From: a virus
DNA length: 37,125 nucleotides
Reading direction: 5' to 3' (one strand)
Virus record (IMG/VR): IMGVR_UViG_3300031463_000549
Coordinates: 1 to 37,125 of that record
Both the position numbers and the translations under genes were made by a program. This document shows, piece after piece, positions 13,654 through 21,594 of this stretch. The notes beneath the pieces are model-generated. The model did no database searches. It was not told the DNA's origin and saw only the letters and a list, made by a program, of their open reading frames with translations. Every line of letters starts with the position of its first letter. Within the stretch, counting starts at the first letter, position 1.

Positions 13654-14859
13654 ATGAAGCTAAAAACCGTCAAAATAGCAGAGCTAAAACCGCATCCTAA
13701 GAACCCTCGCCAGCACCCTGACAGCGCCATCGCCAAATTGACCAGATCAATCCAGGAGTTCGGCTGGACCAACCCGGTGCTCGTTTCCAAGGATGGCGTT
13801 GTCCTGGCCGGGCATGCCAGGCTAAAGGCAGCGGAGAAGGCCGGCATCACCGATATACCCGCCATCTACCTTGATCTGGAGGGCGCCAAGGCCGATGCCT
13901 ATCTGATCGCAGACAACAAGACCCAGGACTTGACCGACTGGGATCTGCCGTTACTTAAAGACCTGCTGCAGGAACTGGACACCGGCGAGTTCGACCTGAC
14001 CGTTACAGGCTTCGATGAAGACGAGATCGAAGGCCTGATGACGCAATTACACGTGCCGGAGGAAGGATTGACCGATGACGATGAGATACCGGAGGATGTT
14101 GAATCTGTCTGCAAATCCGGTGATCTCTGGCAGCTGGACGTGCACAGGCTATTGTGCGGCGATTCAACTTCGATGAGCGATATCGAGAGGCTGACCAAAG
14201 GGGAGAAGGTCGATCTTGTCTTTACCGATCCGCCCTATAACGTGAACTGGGAATATCGCGGCAAGATGCACGGCGAGAGGTTCAACGGCATCCTCAATGA
14301 CAACCTCAACCCGGCGGAGTGGACCGAGTTCTGCGGCAAGTTCATCGCCAATATATCGGCCGTCTTGAAGGAAGGGCATGCCTATTATATATGCTCCGGC
14401 TGGAACTCCTTTGGAGAGTTCGAGAGAAACCTGAAGCAGAATAAATGCGAGTTCAGGCAGCTGATCGTCTGGGCCAAGAACCAGTTTGTGCTGGGCAAGT
14501 TCAACACGGATTACAACCGCCAGCACGAGCAGATACTCTACGGCTGGAAGGAGGGTAAGGCGCACCGCTGGTTCGGAGGGCATTCAGAGACCGACCTCTG
14601 GCAGATCGACAAGGTTCACAATACCAAGATGGTGCACAGCACCGAGAAGCCGGTAGGACTGGCAGAACGGGCCATCAAGAACAGTAGCCAGCTCAACGAT
14701 CTGGTCTTGGATCTATTTACAGGCTCGGGGTCGACGCTGATAGCCTGTGAGAAGATGGGGCGCAGGTTCTGCGGCCTGGAGCTCGACCCCAAGTACTGCG
14801 ATGTCATCATCAACCGCTGGCAGAACTTCACCGGCAAGCAGGCATCAAAGATTGAATAA
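13654..14859 (+). CDS. ParB-domain DNA methyltransferase fusion
   Basis: A 401 aa protein with an N-terminal ParB/Srx-like domain (PHPKNPRQHP, IQEFGWTNPVLV, GHARLKAA at 53-60, IADNKTQD), a short acidic linker, and a C-terminal beta-class N4/N6 DNA methyltransferase. The catalytic motif TDPPYNV is at 191-197 and the AdoMet motif LDLFTGSGSTLIACE lies near the end, so the order is IV then I. Such fusions are common in phages near terminase genes and modify phage DNA, often to escape host restriction. It may also couple modification to packaging. The ATG follows GGTGATCT at normal spacing. It ends opposite a RAMA-like reader on the other strand. Confidence 0.9.
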   Translation: MKLKTVKIAELKPHPKNPRQHPDSAIAKLTRSIQEFGWTNPVLVSKDGVVLAGHARLKAAEKAGITDIPAIYLDLEGAKADAYLIADNKTQDLTDWDLPLLKDLLQELDTGEFDLTVTGFDEDEIEGLMTQLHVPEEGLTDDDEIPEDVESVCKSGDLWQLDVHRLLCGDSTSMSDIERLTKGEKVDLVFTDPPYNVNWEYRGKMHGERFNGILNDNLNPAEWTEFCGKFIANISAVLKEGHAYYICSGWNSFGEFERNLKQNKCEFRQLIVWAKNQFVLGKFNTDYNRQHEQILYGWKEGKAHRWFGGHSETDLWQIDKVHNTKMVHSTEKPVGLAERAIKNSSQLNDLVLDLFTGSGSTLIACEKMGRRFCGLELDPKYCDVIINRWQNFTGKQASKIE

Positions 14860-14877
14860 GCTATCGCGCATAAGCAA

Positions 14878-14902
14878 AACAGGCCCCGATCTGGAGCCTG
14901 TT
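14878..14902. terminator. Hairpin between convergent genes
   Basis: AACAGGC (14878-14884) pairs with GCCTGTT (14896-14902) between the ends of two converging genes. There is no clear T-run, so termination is possible but not strong. Confidence 0.45.
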
Positions 14903-14923
14903 CGCTGATTATTATCGGTCTAT

Positions 14924-15361
14924 TTATTTGACCGGGTGACCGGGGCATCCTGAGGGAATCTGACCCGCAGGAAGCAAGAAGCTGGTGCGGCAGGCATAGC
15001 AGTACCAGCGAACCTGCCCCGCCGGCACACCTTTCTGATTGGGATTCCTGCGGCAGACATTCTTCTTGTCCACATCCGCCTCGTTTGCTCCAGTTTCGGT
15101 GGCCTCTGCAGGCGCTTCCTTTTGGGCGTCTGTCTGTGCCGGTTGTGAGTCTGAAGCGAGCTCGCTCCAGAAGGCCCATCCGTTGCAAGCCTGGCCGGTT
15201 ACGGCGCTTCCAGCCGCCGAGATGCTGTTGAATACGTCACCGTCGTCGACCCGGAAGCAAAGCTTGCCGTCATGTTCCACCACCTCGCACGTGTGTTCCA
15301 CCTTGTGATAGCGGCCGGTCAAGACAGTCCCGGCTTTGAGTTCCCTGTTTTTGATAGCCAT
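14924..15361 (-). CDS. RAMA-like modified-DNA reader with cysteine-rich tail
   Basis: A 145 aa protein with GGAGGT seven bases before the ATG. Residues 7-67 (LKAGTVLTGRY, GKLCFRVDDGDVFNSISAAGSAVTG, CNGWAFWSEL) match the pattern of RAMA or closely related small domains: a hydrophobic strand pair, then S.SAAG.AVTG and NGW.FW. RAMA domains are predicted readers of modified DNA and occur in restriction and methylase proteins. An acidic alanine-rich linker follows, then a four-cysteine C-terminal module (CRRN...CYAC...CPGH) that may bind zinc. It converges on the ParB-methyltransferase, suggesting that the two work on the same mark. That link is inference. Confidence 0.6.
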   Translation of the reverse strand: MAIKNRELKAGTVLTGRYHKVEHTCEVVEHDGKLCFRVDDGDVFNSISAAGSAVTGQACNGWAFWSELASDSQPAQTDAQKEAPAEATETGANEADVDKKNVCRRNPNQKGVPAGQVRWYCYACRTSFLLPAGQIPSGCPGHPVK

Positions 15362-15453
15362 GTAGTACCTCCTATTTTTAAGTTACTCACATTCATCACT
15401 CACTCTGCAGAGGAAGTCAATAGGTTTGCTCAGCAAATTGAAAGGAAAAACTC

Positions 15454-15933
15454 TTGAAAGGACGCAAGCCTCGCCCCACCAAGATCAAGATACTGGAGGG
15501 CGAGAAGAATAAAAACCGAATAAACCGTCGTGAACCTAAGCCGCATCCCGGACGTCCCACCTGTCCGGACCATCTCAGCCCGGCTGCCAAGTCCGAGTGG
15601 AAGCGCATCGTGCCCCAGCTTGAGGATATGGGTTTGCTTTCCAAGATCGACCGCACCGAGCTGGCCTTCTACTGCCAGGCCTATGCCAGGTGGAAGAAGG
15701 CCGAGGCTGTGCTCAATGAGAAGGGCGAGCTGTATAAGACACAGAGCGGCAACGTGATCATCTCACCGATGCTGTGGGTGGCCAACAGAGCCATGGAGCA
15801 GTGCCACAAGTTTCTGATCGAGTTCGGCATGACGCCTGCCAGCCGCGGGCGGATCAGCGTTAGCAGGCCTGGCGAAGATGACGGCTGGAATAAACTGCTC
15901 GATTTCTGCAAAGAAACGACAAATGTGCAATGA
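15454..15933 (+). CDS. terS: Terminase small subunit (P27 family)
   Basis: A 159 aa protein beginning at TTG after AAAGG. It has the classic basic start of the P27 family (MKGRKPRPTKIKILEG), then the proline-rich HPGRPTCPDHLSPAAKSEW, IDRTELAFYCQAYARWKKAE, and the terminal segment SRGRISV. The small subunit recognises the packaging site and loads DNA onto the large subunit. It overlaps the next gene by four bases (ATGA) and begins the head operon. The candidate cos site is about 2.6 kb upstream rather than adjacent, presumably because accessory genes have been inserted between them. Confidence 0.92.
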   Translation: MKGRKPRPTKIKILEGEKNKNRINRREPKPHPGRPTCPDHLSPAAKSEWKRIVPQLEDMGLLSKIDRTELAFYCQAYARWKKAEAVLNEKGELYKTQSGNVIISPMLWVANRAMEQCHKFLIEFGMTPASRGRISVSRPGEDDGWNKLLDFCKETTNVQ

Positions 15934-17483
15934 GAAAGAATTTCAGCGAAGCACGCGCACGGAGGGCCGTCGAATTCATCCAGCGGCTCAGGCATACCAA
16001 GGGACAGTGGGCAGGGCAGAACTTCATCCTGCAGGACTGGCAGCGCGAGAAGATCATCCGCCCGTTGTTCGGCACGGTGAATCCAGACGGCAGCCGCCAG
16101 TACCGCACCTGTTATGTGGAGCTGCCGCGCAAGAACGGCAAGACGACTGTCGCCTCTGCTATCGCGCTCTACTTGCTTTATGCGGACAGCGAGGCCGGCT
16201 GCGAAATCTACAGTGCCGCCAACGACAGGCCCCAGGCCGCACTGGTCTTCAATGAGGCAGCAGCCATGGTACGACAGGAGCCTAATCTGTTTAACATCTC
16301 CAAGATCGTCGATAGCCAGAAGCGTATCGTATATCGCAGATTCAACTCCTTCTACTGCGCCATCTCTGCTGAGGCCTTCACCAAGTGGGGCATCAACGCC
16401 CACGGGATTATTTACGATGAATTGCACGCTGCGCCCGACCGCGATCTGTGGGACACCCTGACGACCTCGACCGGCTCACGGCGCCAGCCTCTGACACTGG
16501 TGATCACCACGGCGGGTTACGATAGAAATTCGATCTGCTGGGAGCAGCATGATTACGCCCTGAAAGTGCAGAACGGCATCATTGAGGACCCGACCTTTCT
16601 GCCGGTAATATTTTCCGCACCCGAGGATGCGGACTGGAAGGACGAGAGGGTCTGGGCAAAGTGCAATCCGGCGCTGGGCAGCTTCCGCAGCATCGGGGAG
16701 ATGCGCACTCTCTGCAACAAGGCGATGGAAACACCGGCCCTGGAGATGGCCTTCAGACGGCTGTATCTCAATCAGTGGGTGAACTCGGTCGAGCGCTGGC
16801 TGCCCATGGACGCCTGGGATGCCTGCAGCGGCAAGGTCGATGCGGAGAAATTAAACGGCCGCACCTGTTATGCGGGACTTGACCTGTCCGCCACGACCGA
16901 CCTCACCGCCCTGGCGCTGGTCTTCGCTGCCGATGATGGAAGCTACGATGTAATGATGCACTTCTGGATACCGGGCGATACCGCAGTGGACAAGGAGAAA
17001 AGGGACCGGGTGCCCTATCGAGCATGGGCTAATGAAGGCCTGATCACTCTCACACATGGCAACGTCATCGATTACCAGTACATTCGCCATACCCTGCATG
17101 AGCTGAGAGAGAAATACGACATTGCCGAGATCGCCTTTGACCGCTGGGGAGCGACCAAGCTGAGCCAGGATTTGACCGACGACGGCTTCCTGATGGTGCC
17201 CTTCGGCCAGGGCTTCGCCTCCATGAGCGCTCCTACCAAGGAATTGATGAACCTGGTGCTGAGCAAGAAGATCAGGCACGGCGGGCATCCTATTTTGAGA
17301 TGGAACGCTGACAACCTCGTCGTGCGCATGGACCCGGCCGGCAACCTCAAGCCTGACAAGGAGAAATCGACCCAAAAGATAGACGGCATGGTGGCGCTCA
17401 TCATGGCCATCGACCGGGCCAGCCGGCACAGCAACCTGATCGATACATCGATCTATGAAACACAGGGACTCACAGTCATATGA
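15930..17483 (+). CDS. terL: Terminase large subunit
   Basis: A 517 aa packaging motor of the Terminase_1/HK97-like group. The ATPase half has Walker A PRKNGKT (66-72), an adenine-binding QDWQREKIIRPLFG, and Walker B GIIYDELH (159-166), with the coupling motif VITTAG. The nuclease half begins with YAGLDLSATTDLTALAL near residue 313, whose first Asp is a metal ligand, followed by FDRWGATKL and KKIRHGGHPILRW. Length is normal for the family. It is coupled by four-base overlaps to both neighbours (ATGA at each junction). Confidence 0.95.
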   Translation: MRKNFSEARARRAVEFIQRLRHTKGQWAGQNFILQDWQREKIIRPLFGTVNPDGSRQYRTCYVELPRKNGKTTVASAIALYLLYADSEAGCEIYSAANDRPQAALVFNEAAAMVRQEPNLFNISKIVDSQKRIVYRRFNSFYCAISAEAFTKWGINAHGIIYDELHAAPDRDLWDTLTTSTGSRRQPLTLVITTAGYDRNSICWEQHDYALKVQNGIIEDPTFLPVIFSAPEDADWKDERVWAKCNPALGSFRSIGEMRTLCNKAMETPALEMAFRRLYLNQWVNSVERWLPMDAWDACSGKVDAEKLNGRTCYAGLDLSATTDLTALALVFAADDGSYDVMMHFWIPGDTAVDKEKRDRVPYRAWANEGLITLTHGNVIDYQYIRHTLHELREKYDIAEIAFDRWGATKLSQDLTDDGFLMVPFGQGFASMSAPTKELMNLVLSKKIRHGGHPILRWNADNLVVRMDPAGNLKPDKEKSTQKIDGMVALIMAIDRASRHSNLIDTSIYETQGLTVI

Positions 17484-18709
17484 AGATACCGTTCTTAAAG
17501 AAGCTGATAGGTAAGACAACGGGCAATTCCCTCAGCCGGGTGGATGACCCTTTAAACCTGTTCTGGCGAAGGAGCAACACAGGAACCAATGTCACGGAGA
17601 CAACTGCCCTCACCACCGTGGCCGTTTATGCCTGCGTTCGCATCCTGTCTGAGACGCTGGCATCGCTCCCTTTAATACTCTACAAGCGCCTGGGACGCGG
17701 AAAAGAAAGGGCAACCGAGCATCCTCTTTACCAGCTACTGCACGATGTGCCCAATCCTGAGATGAACAGCTTTACCTTCCGCGAGACGCTGATGGCACAT
17801 CTGGTTACCTGGGGCAACGCCTATGCCGAGATTGAATGGGACAACTACACAAAAGTTAAGGCGCTCTGGCCACTGCGGCCTGACCGTATGCAGGTCTGGC
17901 GCGAGAACGGCGAGATAGTCTATAAATATCTTTTACCTAACTCGGCCGGTATAGCAGTGCTGCCAGCCTACCGCGTCTGGCATATCCCGGGCCTGGGCTT
18001 TGATGGTCTGGTTGGCTATTCTCCGATCACTCTGGCCAGAGAAGCAATCGGTTTGTCTTTGGCCACGGAGGAGTTCGGGGCCCGGTTCTTCAGCAACGGC
18101 GCCGCTCCCGGTGGAGTGCTGGAGCATCCCGCCAAGTTATCGAAGGAAGCGCAGGACAACCTGAGAAAGTCCTGGAACGAGATGCACGCTGGTCTGTCCA
18201 ACCAGCATCGCATCGCCATCCTGGAGGAGGGCATGAAGTGGAGCAAGGTCGGCATGCCGCTTAACGACGCGCAGTTCCTGGACACGCGCAAGTTCCAGCG
18301 CAATGAGATAGCGTCGTTCTTCCACATCCCGCCGCATATGATCGGCGATCTTGAGCGGGCTACCTTCTCCAACATTGAGGAGCAGGCACTGGAATTCGTG
18401 GTCTACACCATGCGTCCCTGGCTGGTCCGCTGGGAGCAGTCGATCAACCAGAAGCTGCTCAACCCTGATGAGAGGGCAGACTATTTTGCCGAATTCTTAG
18501 TCGATGGATTACTCAGAGGGAATATTCAGGCACGCTATCAGGCTTATGCCACGGGCCGTCAATGGGGATGGTTGTCGGCAAATGATATCAGAGAGTTGGA
18601 AAACCAGAACCCTCTGCCTAGTAATGAAGGCGATATTTATTTGAACCCTTTAAATATGGTACCGGCTTTGCAATTATTAAGAACAAACGAACAAAAGGAG
18701 TATAAGTGA
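17480..18709 (+). CDS. Portal protein (HK97 family)
   Basis: A 409 aa portal of the HK97 (phage_portal) family. Identifying segments are ALTTVAVYACVRILSETLASLPL (divided about residues 41-63), HPLYQLLHDVPNPEMNSF, MAHLVTWGNAYAEI, the helix with GLSLATEEFGARFFSNGAAPGGVL, and FHIPPHMIGDLERATFSNIEEQ in the crown-forming half. The dodecameric portal sits at the capsid vertex, binds terminase and passes DNA. Normally the prohead protease follows directly. Here about 2.1 kb of AT-rich cargo is inserted after the portal stop. Confidence 0.95.
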   Translation: MKIPFLKKLIGKTTGNSLSRVDDPLNLFWRRSNTGTNVTETTALTTVAVYACVRILSETLASLPLILYKRLGRGKERATEHPLYQLLHDVPNPEMNSFTFRETLMAHLVTWGNAYAEIEWDNYTKVKALWPLRPDRMQVWRENGEIVYKYLLPNSAGIAVLPAYRVWHIPGLGFDGLVGYSPITLAREAIGLSLATEEFGARFFSNGAAPGGVLEHPAKLSKEAQDNLRKSWNEMHAGLSNQHRIAILEEGMKWSKVGMPLNDAQFLDTRKFQRNEIASFFHIPPHMIGDLERATFSNIEEQALEFVVYTMRPWLVRWEQSINQKLLNPDERADYFAEFLVDGLLRGNIQARYQAYATGRQWGWLSANDIRELENQNPLPSNEGDIYLNPLNMVPALQLLRTNEQKEYK

Positions 18710-18752
18710 CCCTGCTAGGCTGAAAATGGATCAATTGATACGGAATCGAAAC

Positions 18753-18819
18753 ACACCACAAAAGTTGGCTCTCAGGTTCAATATGTTCGCTACCAAGTGC
18801 ATTTTCTATTTTGTGGTGT
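18753..18819. repeat. 11-bp inverted repeat after the portal gene
   Basis: ACACCACAAAA (18753-18763) and TTTTGTGGTGT (18809-18819) are perfect inverted copies 45 bases apart, about 70 bases upstream of the cargo promoter. They could form a stem, end the head transcript, or be a relic of the insertion event. Also nearby, TACTAGAAC occurs at 18862 and 18882, exactly 20 bases apart. Confidence 0.7.
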
Positions 18820-18890
18820 AGTGACCAGCATATCATAACTAACGATATGTTGGAAGCACTATACTAGAACGCAAAATCCTCTACTAGAAC

Positions 18891-18919
18891 TTCACATTTA
18901 TTGACTGCTCATCTATAAT
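18891..18919 (+). promoter_or_regulatory. Cargo-block promoter
   Basis: TTCACA (18891-18896), a 17-base spacer and a perfect TATAAT (18914-18919). It is the best promoter on the plus strand of the window. The direct repeat TACTAGAAC (18862 and 18882) ends right at the -35, so an activator or repressor could bind two turns of helix there. Confidence 0.75.
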
Positions 18920-18965
18920 GTTTTTGTTCGAAATAATAAAGGCAGATGGAAAGGAAGAGGTTTTA

Positions 18966-19670
18966 ATGCAGCATTGGTATCAGTGTCCTTATTGCGGTAA
19001 CAATGTAGCCTATGGTCAGCCGGGATGTTCCCGTTGTGGCAATAAATTACAGTGGCAACAACCACAACCAGTACAGCCTTCACACTATCAGTCAACACCA
19101 CAGTACCAGCAGCAGTATCAAAAGCCAGACCAAGCTCCTCAACAATTCCAACAACAGCCTCCTCGGTTTCCGCAAGAACCCGAAAAACCAAAGTCAAACA
19201 CAGGGAAAATTGTATTTGGCATTATTGCAGGTGGATTACTTCTATGTATAGGTTCTTGCGCCATTTGTATAAACTCCGGTTCGAAATCGTCCACGTCTAA
19301 CCCATCTCAAACTCCAACTACGTCCAGTCCAAATGTTCCTAAGACTCCGACAGCCCAGGCAATTCAAGTGAGTGCTGGCGCTTTATACAAAGCCTATGAA
19401 GCTAACCAAGTGGCAGCTGATGTGCAATACGAAGGTAAAATCCTATTGGTCACTGGCGTCGTTAGTTCAATTGGTAAAGATATATTGAGCAACCCCTATG
19501 TTGTTATCGGCGATGGTGGGGAATATTCACTCGTGGGAGTGCAGTGTTTCTTTGACAAAGGAGCTGAGTCAGAATTAGCCAAATTGTCCAAGGGGCAAAC
19601 TGTGACAATACAAGGCAAACAGAGCGGTTATTTTATGAATGTTACTTTATCAGGATGTTCGCTCAAATAA
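18966..19670 (+). CDS. Zinc-ribbon membrane protein with tRNA_anti-like OB domain
   Basis: A 234 aa protein. The ATG at 18966 is chosen over 18918 because AGGAAGAGG lies upstream and because it matches the paralogue at 19754. Residues 7-24 form a zinc ribbon (CPYC and CSRC). A glutamine/proline/tyrosine-rich linker of about 50 residues follows, then one membrane segment (82-101, VFGIIAGGLLLCIGSCAICI) and a serine/threonine/proline stretch. The outside domain (about 130-234; SAGALYKAYEANQVAAD and GKILLVTGVVSSIGKDI) resembles the tRNA_anti-like OB-fold family. The zinc ribbon is probably cytoplasmic. Expressed from the cargo promoter, it may alter the lysogen envelope. Function unknown. Confidence 0.72.
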   Translation: MQHWYQCPYCGNNVAYGQPGCSRCGNKLQWQQPQPVQPSHYQSTPQYQQQYQKPDQAPQQFQQQPPRFPQEPEKPKSNTGKIVFGIIAGGLLLCIGSCAICINSGSKSSTSNPSQTPTTSSPNVPKTPTAQAIQVSAGALYKAYEANQVAADVQYEGKILLVTGVVSSIGKDILSNPYVVIGDGGEYSLVGVQCFFDKGAESELAKLSKGQTVTIQGKQSGYFMNVTLSGCSLK

Positions 19671-19746
19671 CTTCGCAGATAACCGTCATGATAATTATTC
19701 GACCGTAGTGAAGATATGCCAGAGGAAGTGGTCATGATAGACAGGG

Positions 19747-19852
19747 GGTTTTAATGCAGCATTGGTATCAGTGTCCTTATTGCGGTAACAATGTAGCCTA
19801 TGGTCAGCCGGGATGTTCCCGTTGTGGCAATGGATTACAGTGGCAACAACCA
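19747..19852 (+). repeat. Duplicated 5' gene segment (copy of 18959-19064)
   Basis: About 105 bases beginning GGTTTTAATGCAGCATTGG are repeated with only three or so differences. The first 85 are identical, including all third-codon positions. The copy spans the region just before the start codon and the zinc-ribbon coding part. This indicates recent duplication or gene conversion rather than old paralogy. Confidence 0.9.
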
Positions 19853-20305
19853 CAGCCACCACCTCCAACTTCACAGTATCAGTCACCACCACAGTATCAA
19901 CAGCAGTTTCAGCAACCATTCCAAGCTCCGCAACAACAGACATATCAAAATCATATAAAAACCAGAGGAAACAGTGGTCTTAAAATAGCTGCGTTAATAT
20001 TAGGCATTATAGGTGGACTTGCCGGTTTTATGGGAGCAATCTTTGCATTAGTCGTTGGTGGGATAGGAAGCGCTTTTAAAGCCAGTGGCGCAGAAACTGT
20101 AGTGGGGTTGGGCTGGGCAGCTATTCCAATTTCGCTTGTTGGAATAATTGGAGGAGCGATGGCTATGGCAAAGCCTAAAATAGCAGGCATCATTATGCTT
20201 CTAAGTGGAATAGCCGGATTCATTGCCATCTCAGGGGGTTATCTTTTGGGAGGTCCACTGTTAATAGTGGGAGGCGTCCTCGCACTAGTAGCCTCTAGAA
20301 AATGA
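19754..20305 (+). CDS. Paralogous zinc-ribbon membrane protein with C-terminal helices
   Basis: A 183 aa protein whose first 35 residues are almost identical to those of the preceding gene: the same CPYC/CSRC ribbon, followed by a similar glutamine/proline-rich linker. The second half differs: about four hydrophobic segments between residues 75 and 183 (IAALILGIIGGLAGFMGAI, AAIPISLVGIIGGAMAM, IAGIIMLLSGIAGFIAI and LLGGPLLIVGGVLALVA), like small DUF4064-type membrane proteins. The shared ribbon with different membrane domains suggests that the ribbon is a common partner-binding tag. It is likely cotranscribed with 18966 and ended by the terminator at 20816. Confidence 0.7.
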   Translation: MQHWYQCPYCGNNVAYGQPGCSRCGNGLQWQQPQPPPPTSQYQSPPQYQQQFQQPFQAPQQQTYQNHIKTRGNSGLKIAALILGIIGGLAGFMGAIFALVVGGIGSAFKASGAETVVGLGWAAIPISLVGIIGGAMAMAKPKIAGIIMLLSGIAGFIAISGGYLLGGPLLIVGGVLALVASRK

Positions 20306-20397
20306 TCTATGCTGTCTATTAACTGCTTTGTTATTCGTTCTTGTCCGACAATCGTTGTTAACATCTAGATACTGCTTCCTAAATGGCCAGATTAGGT

Positions 20398-20796
20398 CTA
20401 TGCGTAATGCTCGCTCTTTAGGGTGACTTTCTTGCATTTTGGGCACCTCAAGATCTCAACTTCATCACCCTGAAGTATCATGCGGCTACTACCACAGGAA
20501 GGACATTTTGGGGTTGTCCCATCTTTGTAATCATCCTTGGGTTCCCAACGGCCACTCCATACCAGCGACGGTATGTCCTCGGGATGCATAAACTCCACTA
20601 TTCTGACTACACTGTTAGTGGCACAATCGGTGCATTACATATTTGCGCTAAGCCCAAATATATTGGCACTGTCAATATCAACCGGATGCATCAATTGGAC
20701 AAAGTCACCTTTCTCCTTGCGAGAGAATTCATTAGAGCCATCTGTATAAACAGTATGGTCGCAGACATCACATTTGTGTAAATAAAGGTCAGCCAT
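20398..20796 (-). pseudogene. Zinc-ribbon protein gene interrupted by an in-frame TAA
   Basis: From ATG 20796 to TAG 20398 the frame is continuous (133 codons) except for one TAA at 20635-20637, codon 54. The first part carries CDVC (9-12) and ends just before CTDC. The second part carries CPSC and CPKC. If the stop were a sense codon the protein would have two complete zinc ribbons (CDVC with CTDC, CPSC with CPKC), and the stop lies within the first. A GTG at 20598 could start the second half alone. No ribosome-binding site is obvious before 20796. It is most simply a nonsense-mutated gene. Confidence 0.65.
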
Positions 20797-20815
20797 ATCT
20801 TATAAACATACCACG

Positions 20816-20842
20816 AAGGCGCTCGATGTGAGCGCCTTTTTT
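20816..20842 (+). terminator. Strong terminator just before the prohead protease
   Basis: AAGGCGCTC (20816-20824) and GAGCGCCTT (20830-20838) form a perfect 9-bp stem with a 5-base loop and a T-run to 20842. The protease ribosome-binding site (GGAGG, 20846-20850) begins four bases later. It would end transcripts from the cargo block and also hinder late transcription into the capsid genes. Confidence 0.9.
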
Positions 20843-20854
20843 ATTGGAGGCCAC

Positions 20855-21580
20855 ATGGAACACAAATCGATAAAAATACAGTTCAAAGAGGCACAGGAAG
20901 GGGCTTTTACCGCCCAGATCGCCACGCTCAACGTGGTTGACAGCGACGGCGACCTCACTAAATCCGGCGCCTTCCCTACCGGTAAGGAACTCCTCATCTC
21001 TGCCTATCAGCACGGCTCATGGCAAGGCGCCCTCCCTGTGGGCAAGGCTGTAATCAAAGAGATCGGCGATGCCGTGATCGCGGAAGGCCAGTTCAATCTT
21101 AATTCCGCTTCCGGCCGTGAGCACTATGAGGCGGTCAAATTCACCGGCAGCCTGCAGGAATGGAGCTACGGCTTCTGGCCGGTCAAATGGAACATGGAGG
21201 AGATCGACGGCAAACAGGTGAGGATCCTGGAATCTGTCGACCCTGTTGAGATATCGCCAGTATTAAAGGGCGCCGGCGTAGGAACGGCTACCCTGGCTAT
21301 CAAAGAAGACGACGGTGCTACCTTCGCTCAGCATTTCGAGACGGCGCTTGCTGCTGTCGTTGGAGTGGTTGAGCGCTCAAAATCGCTTGCCGATCTTAGG
21401 CGCAAGGAAGGCCGCACCTTATCCCAGGCTAACCGCAATCGGATTAAAGACCTGCAGTCTCAGTTAAATACCCTGTCTGCCGAATTGCAGACGCTACTGG
21501 ACGAGACTGATACGGCCAGCAAATCCGTAGTCGGCAGCCTGTACCTGGCATTTTCCAGGACATTACGCAATCTGAATTAA
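20855..21580 (+). CDS. Prohead serine protease (HK97 family)
   Basis: A 241 aa protein. The ATG at 20855 (MEHKS) follows GGAGG by four bases and is preferred over the upstream in-frame ATG at 20828, which lies inside the terminator. The protease core includes AQIATLNVVDSDGDLTKSGAF, the histidine region ISAYQHGSW, and the serine region GSLQEWSYGFWPVKW, then SVDPVEISPVLKGAG, typical of the HK97 gp4-like S78 family. The C-terminal 70 residues are helical (RRKEGRTLSQANRNRIKDLQ), as in proteases with a scaffold-like tail. It matures the capsid and clips the capsid protein N-terminus. Confidence 0.93.
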   Translation: MEHKSIKIQFKEAQEGAFTAQIATLNVVDSDGDLTKSGAFPTGKELLISAYQHGSWQGALPVGKAVIKEIGDAVIAEGQFNLNSASGREHYEAVKFTGSLQEWSYGFWPVKWNMEEIDGKQVRILESVDPVEISPVLKGAGVGTATLAIKEDDGATFAQHFETALAAVVGVVERSKSLADLRRKEGRTLSQANRNRIKDLQSQLNTLSAELQTLLDETDTASKSVVGSLYLAFSRTLRNLN

Positions 21581-21594
21581 ACGGAGGTCAACAA

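Larger units (their letters stand above)
18710..20842. other. Moron-like cargo block between portal and protease
   Basis: This AT-rich 2.1-kb block breaks the usual portal-protease-capsid order. It has its own consensus-like promoter (18891), two related plus-strand membrane-protein genes, a broken minus-strand zinc-ribbon gene and a strong terminator (20816). Independent promoter and terminator plus distinct base composition are the defining signs of a phage moron, expressed from the lysogen. The ends do not show obvious target duplications or a transposase, so it is not an insertion sequence. Confidence 0.65.

Noticed and set aside
18710-20842. The cargo block as an insertion sequence or transposon.
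   Set aside because: No transposase, no terminal inverted repeats at its borders and no clear target duplication. The 11-bp inverted pair at 18753/18809 lies entirely near one end.
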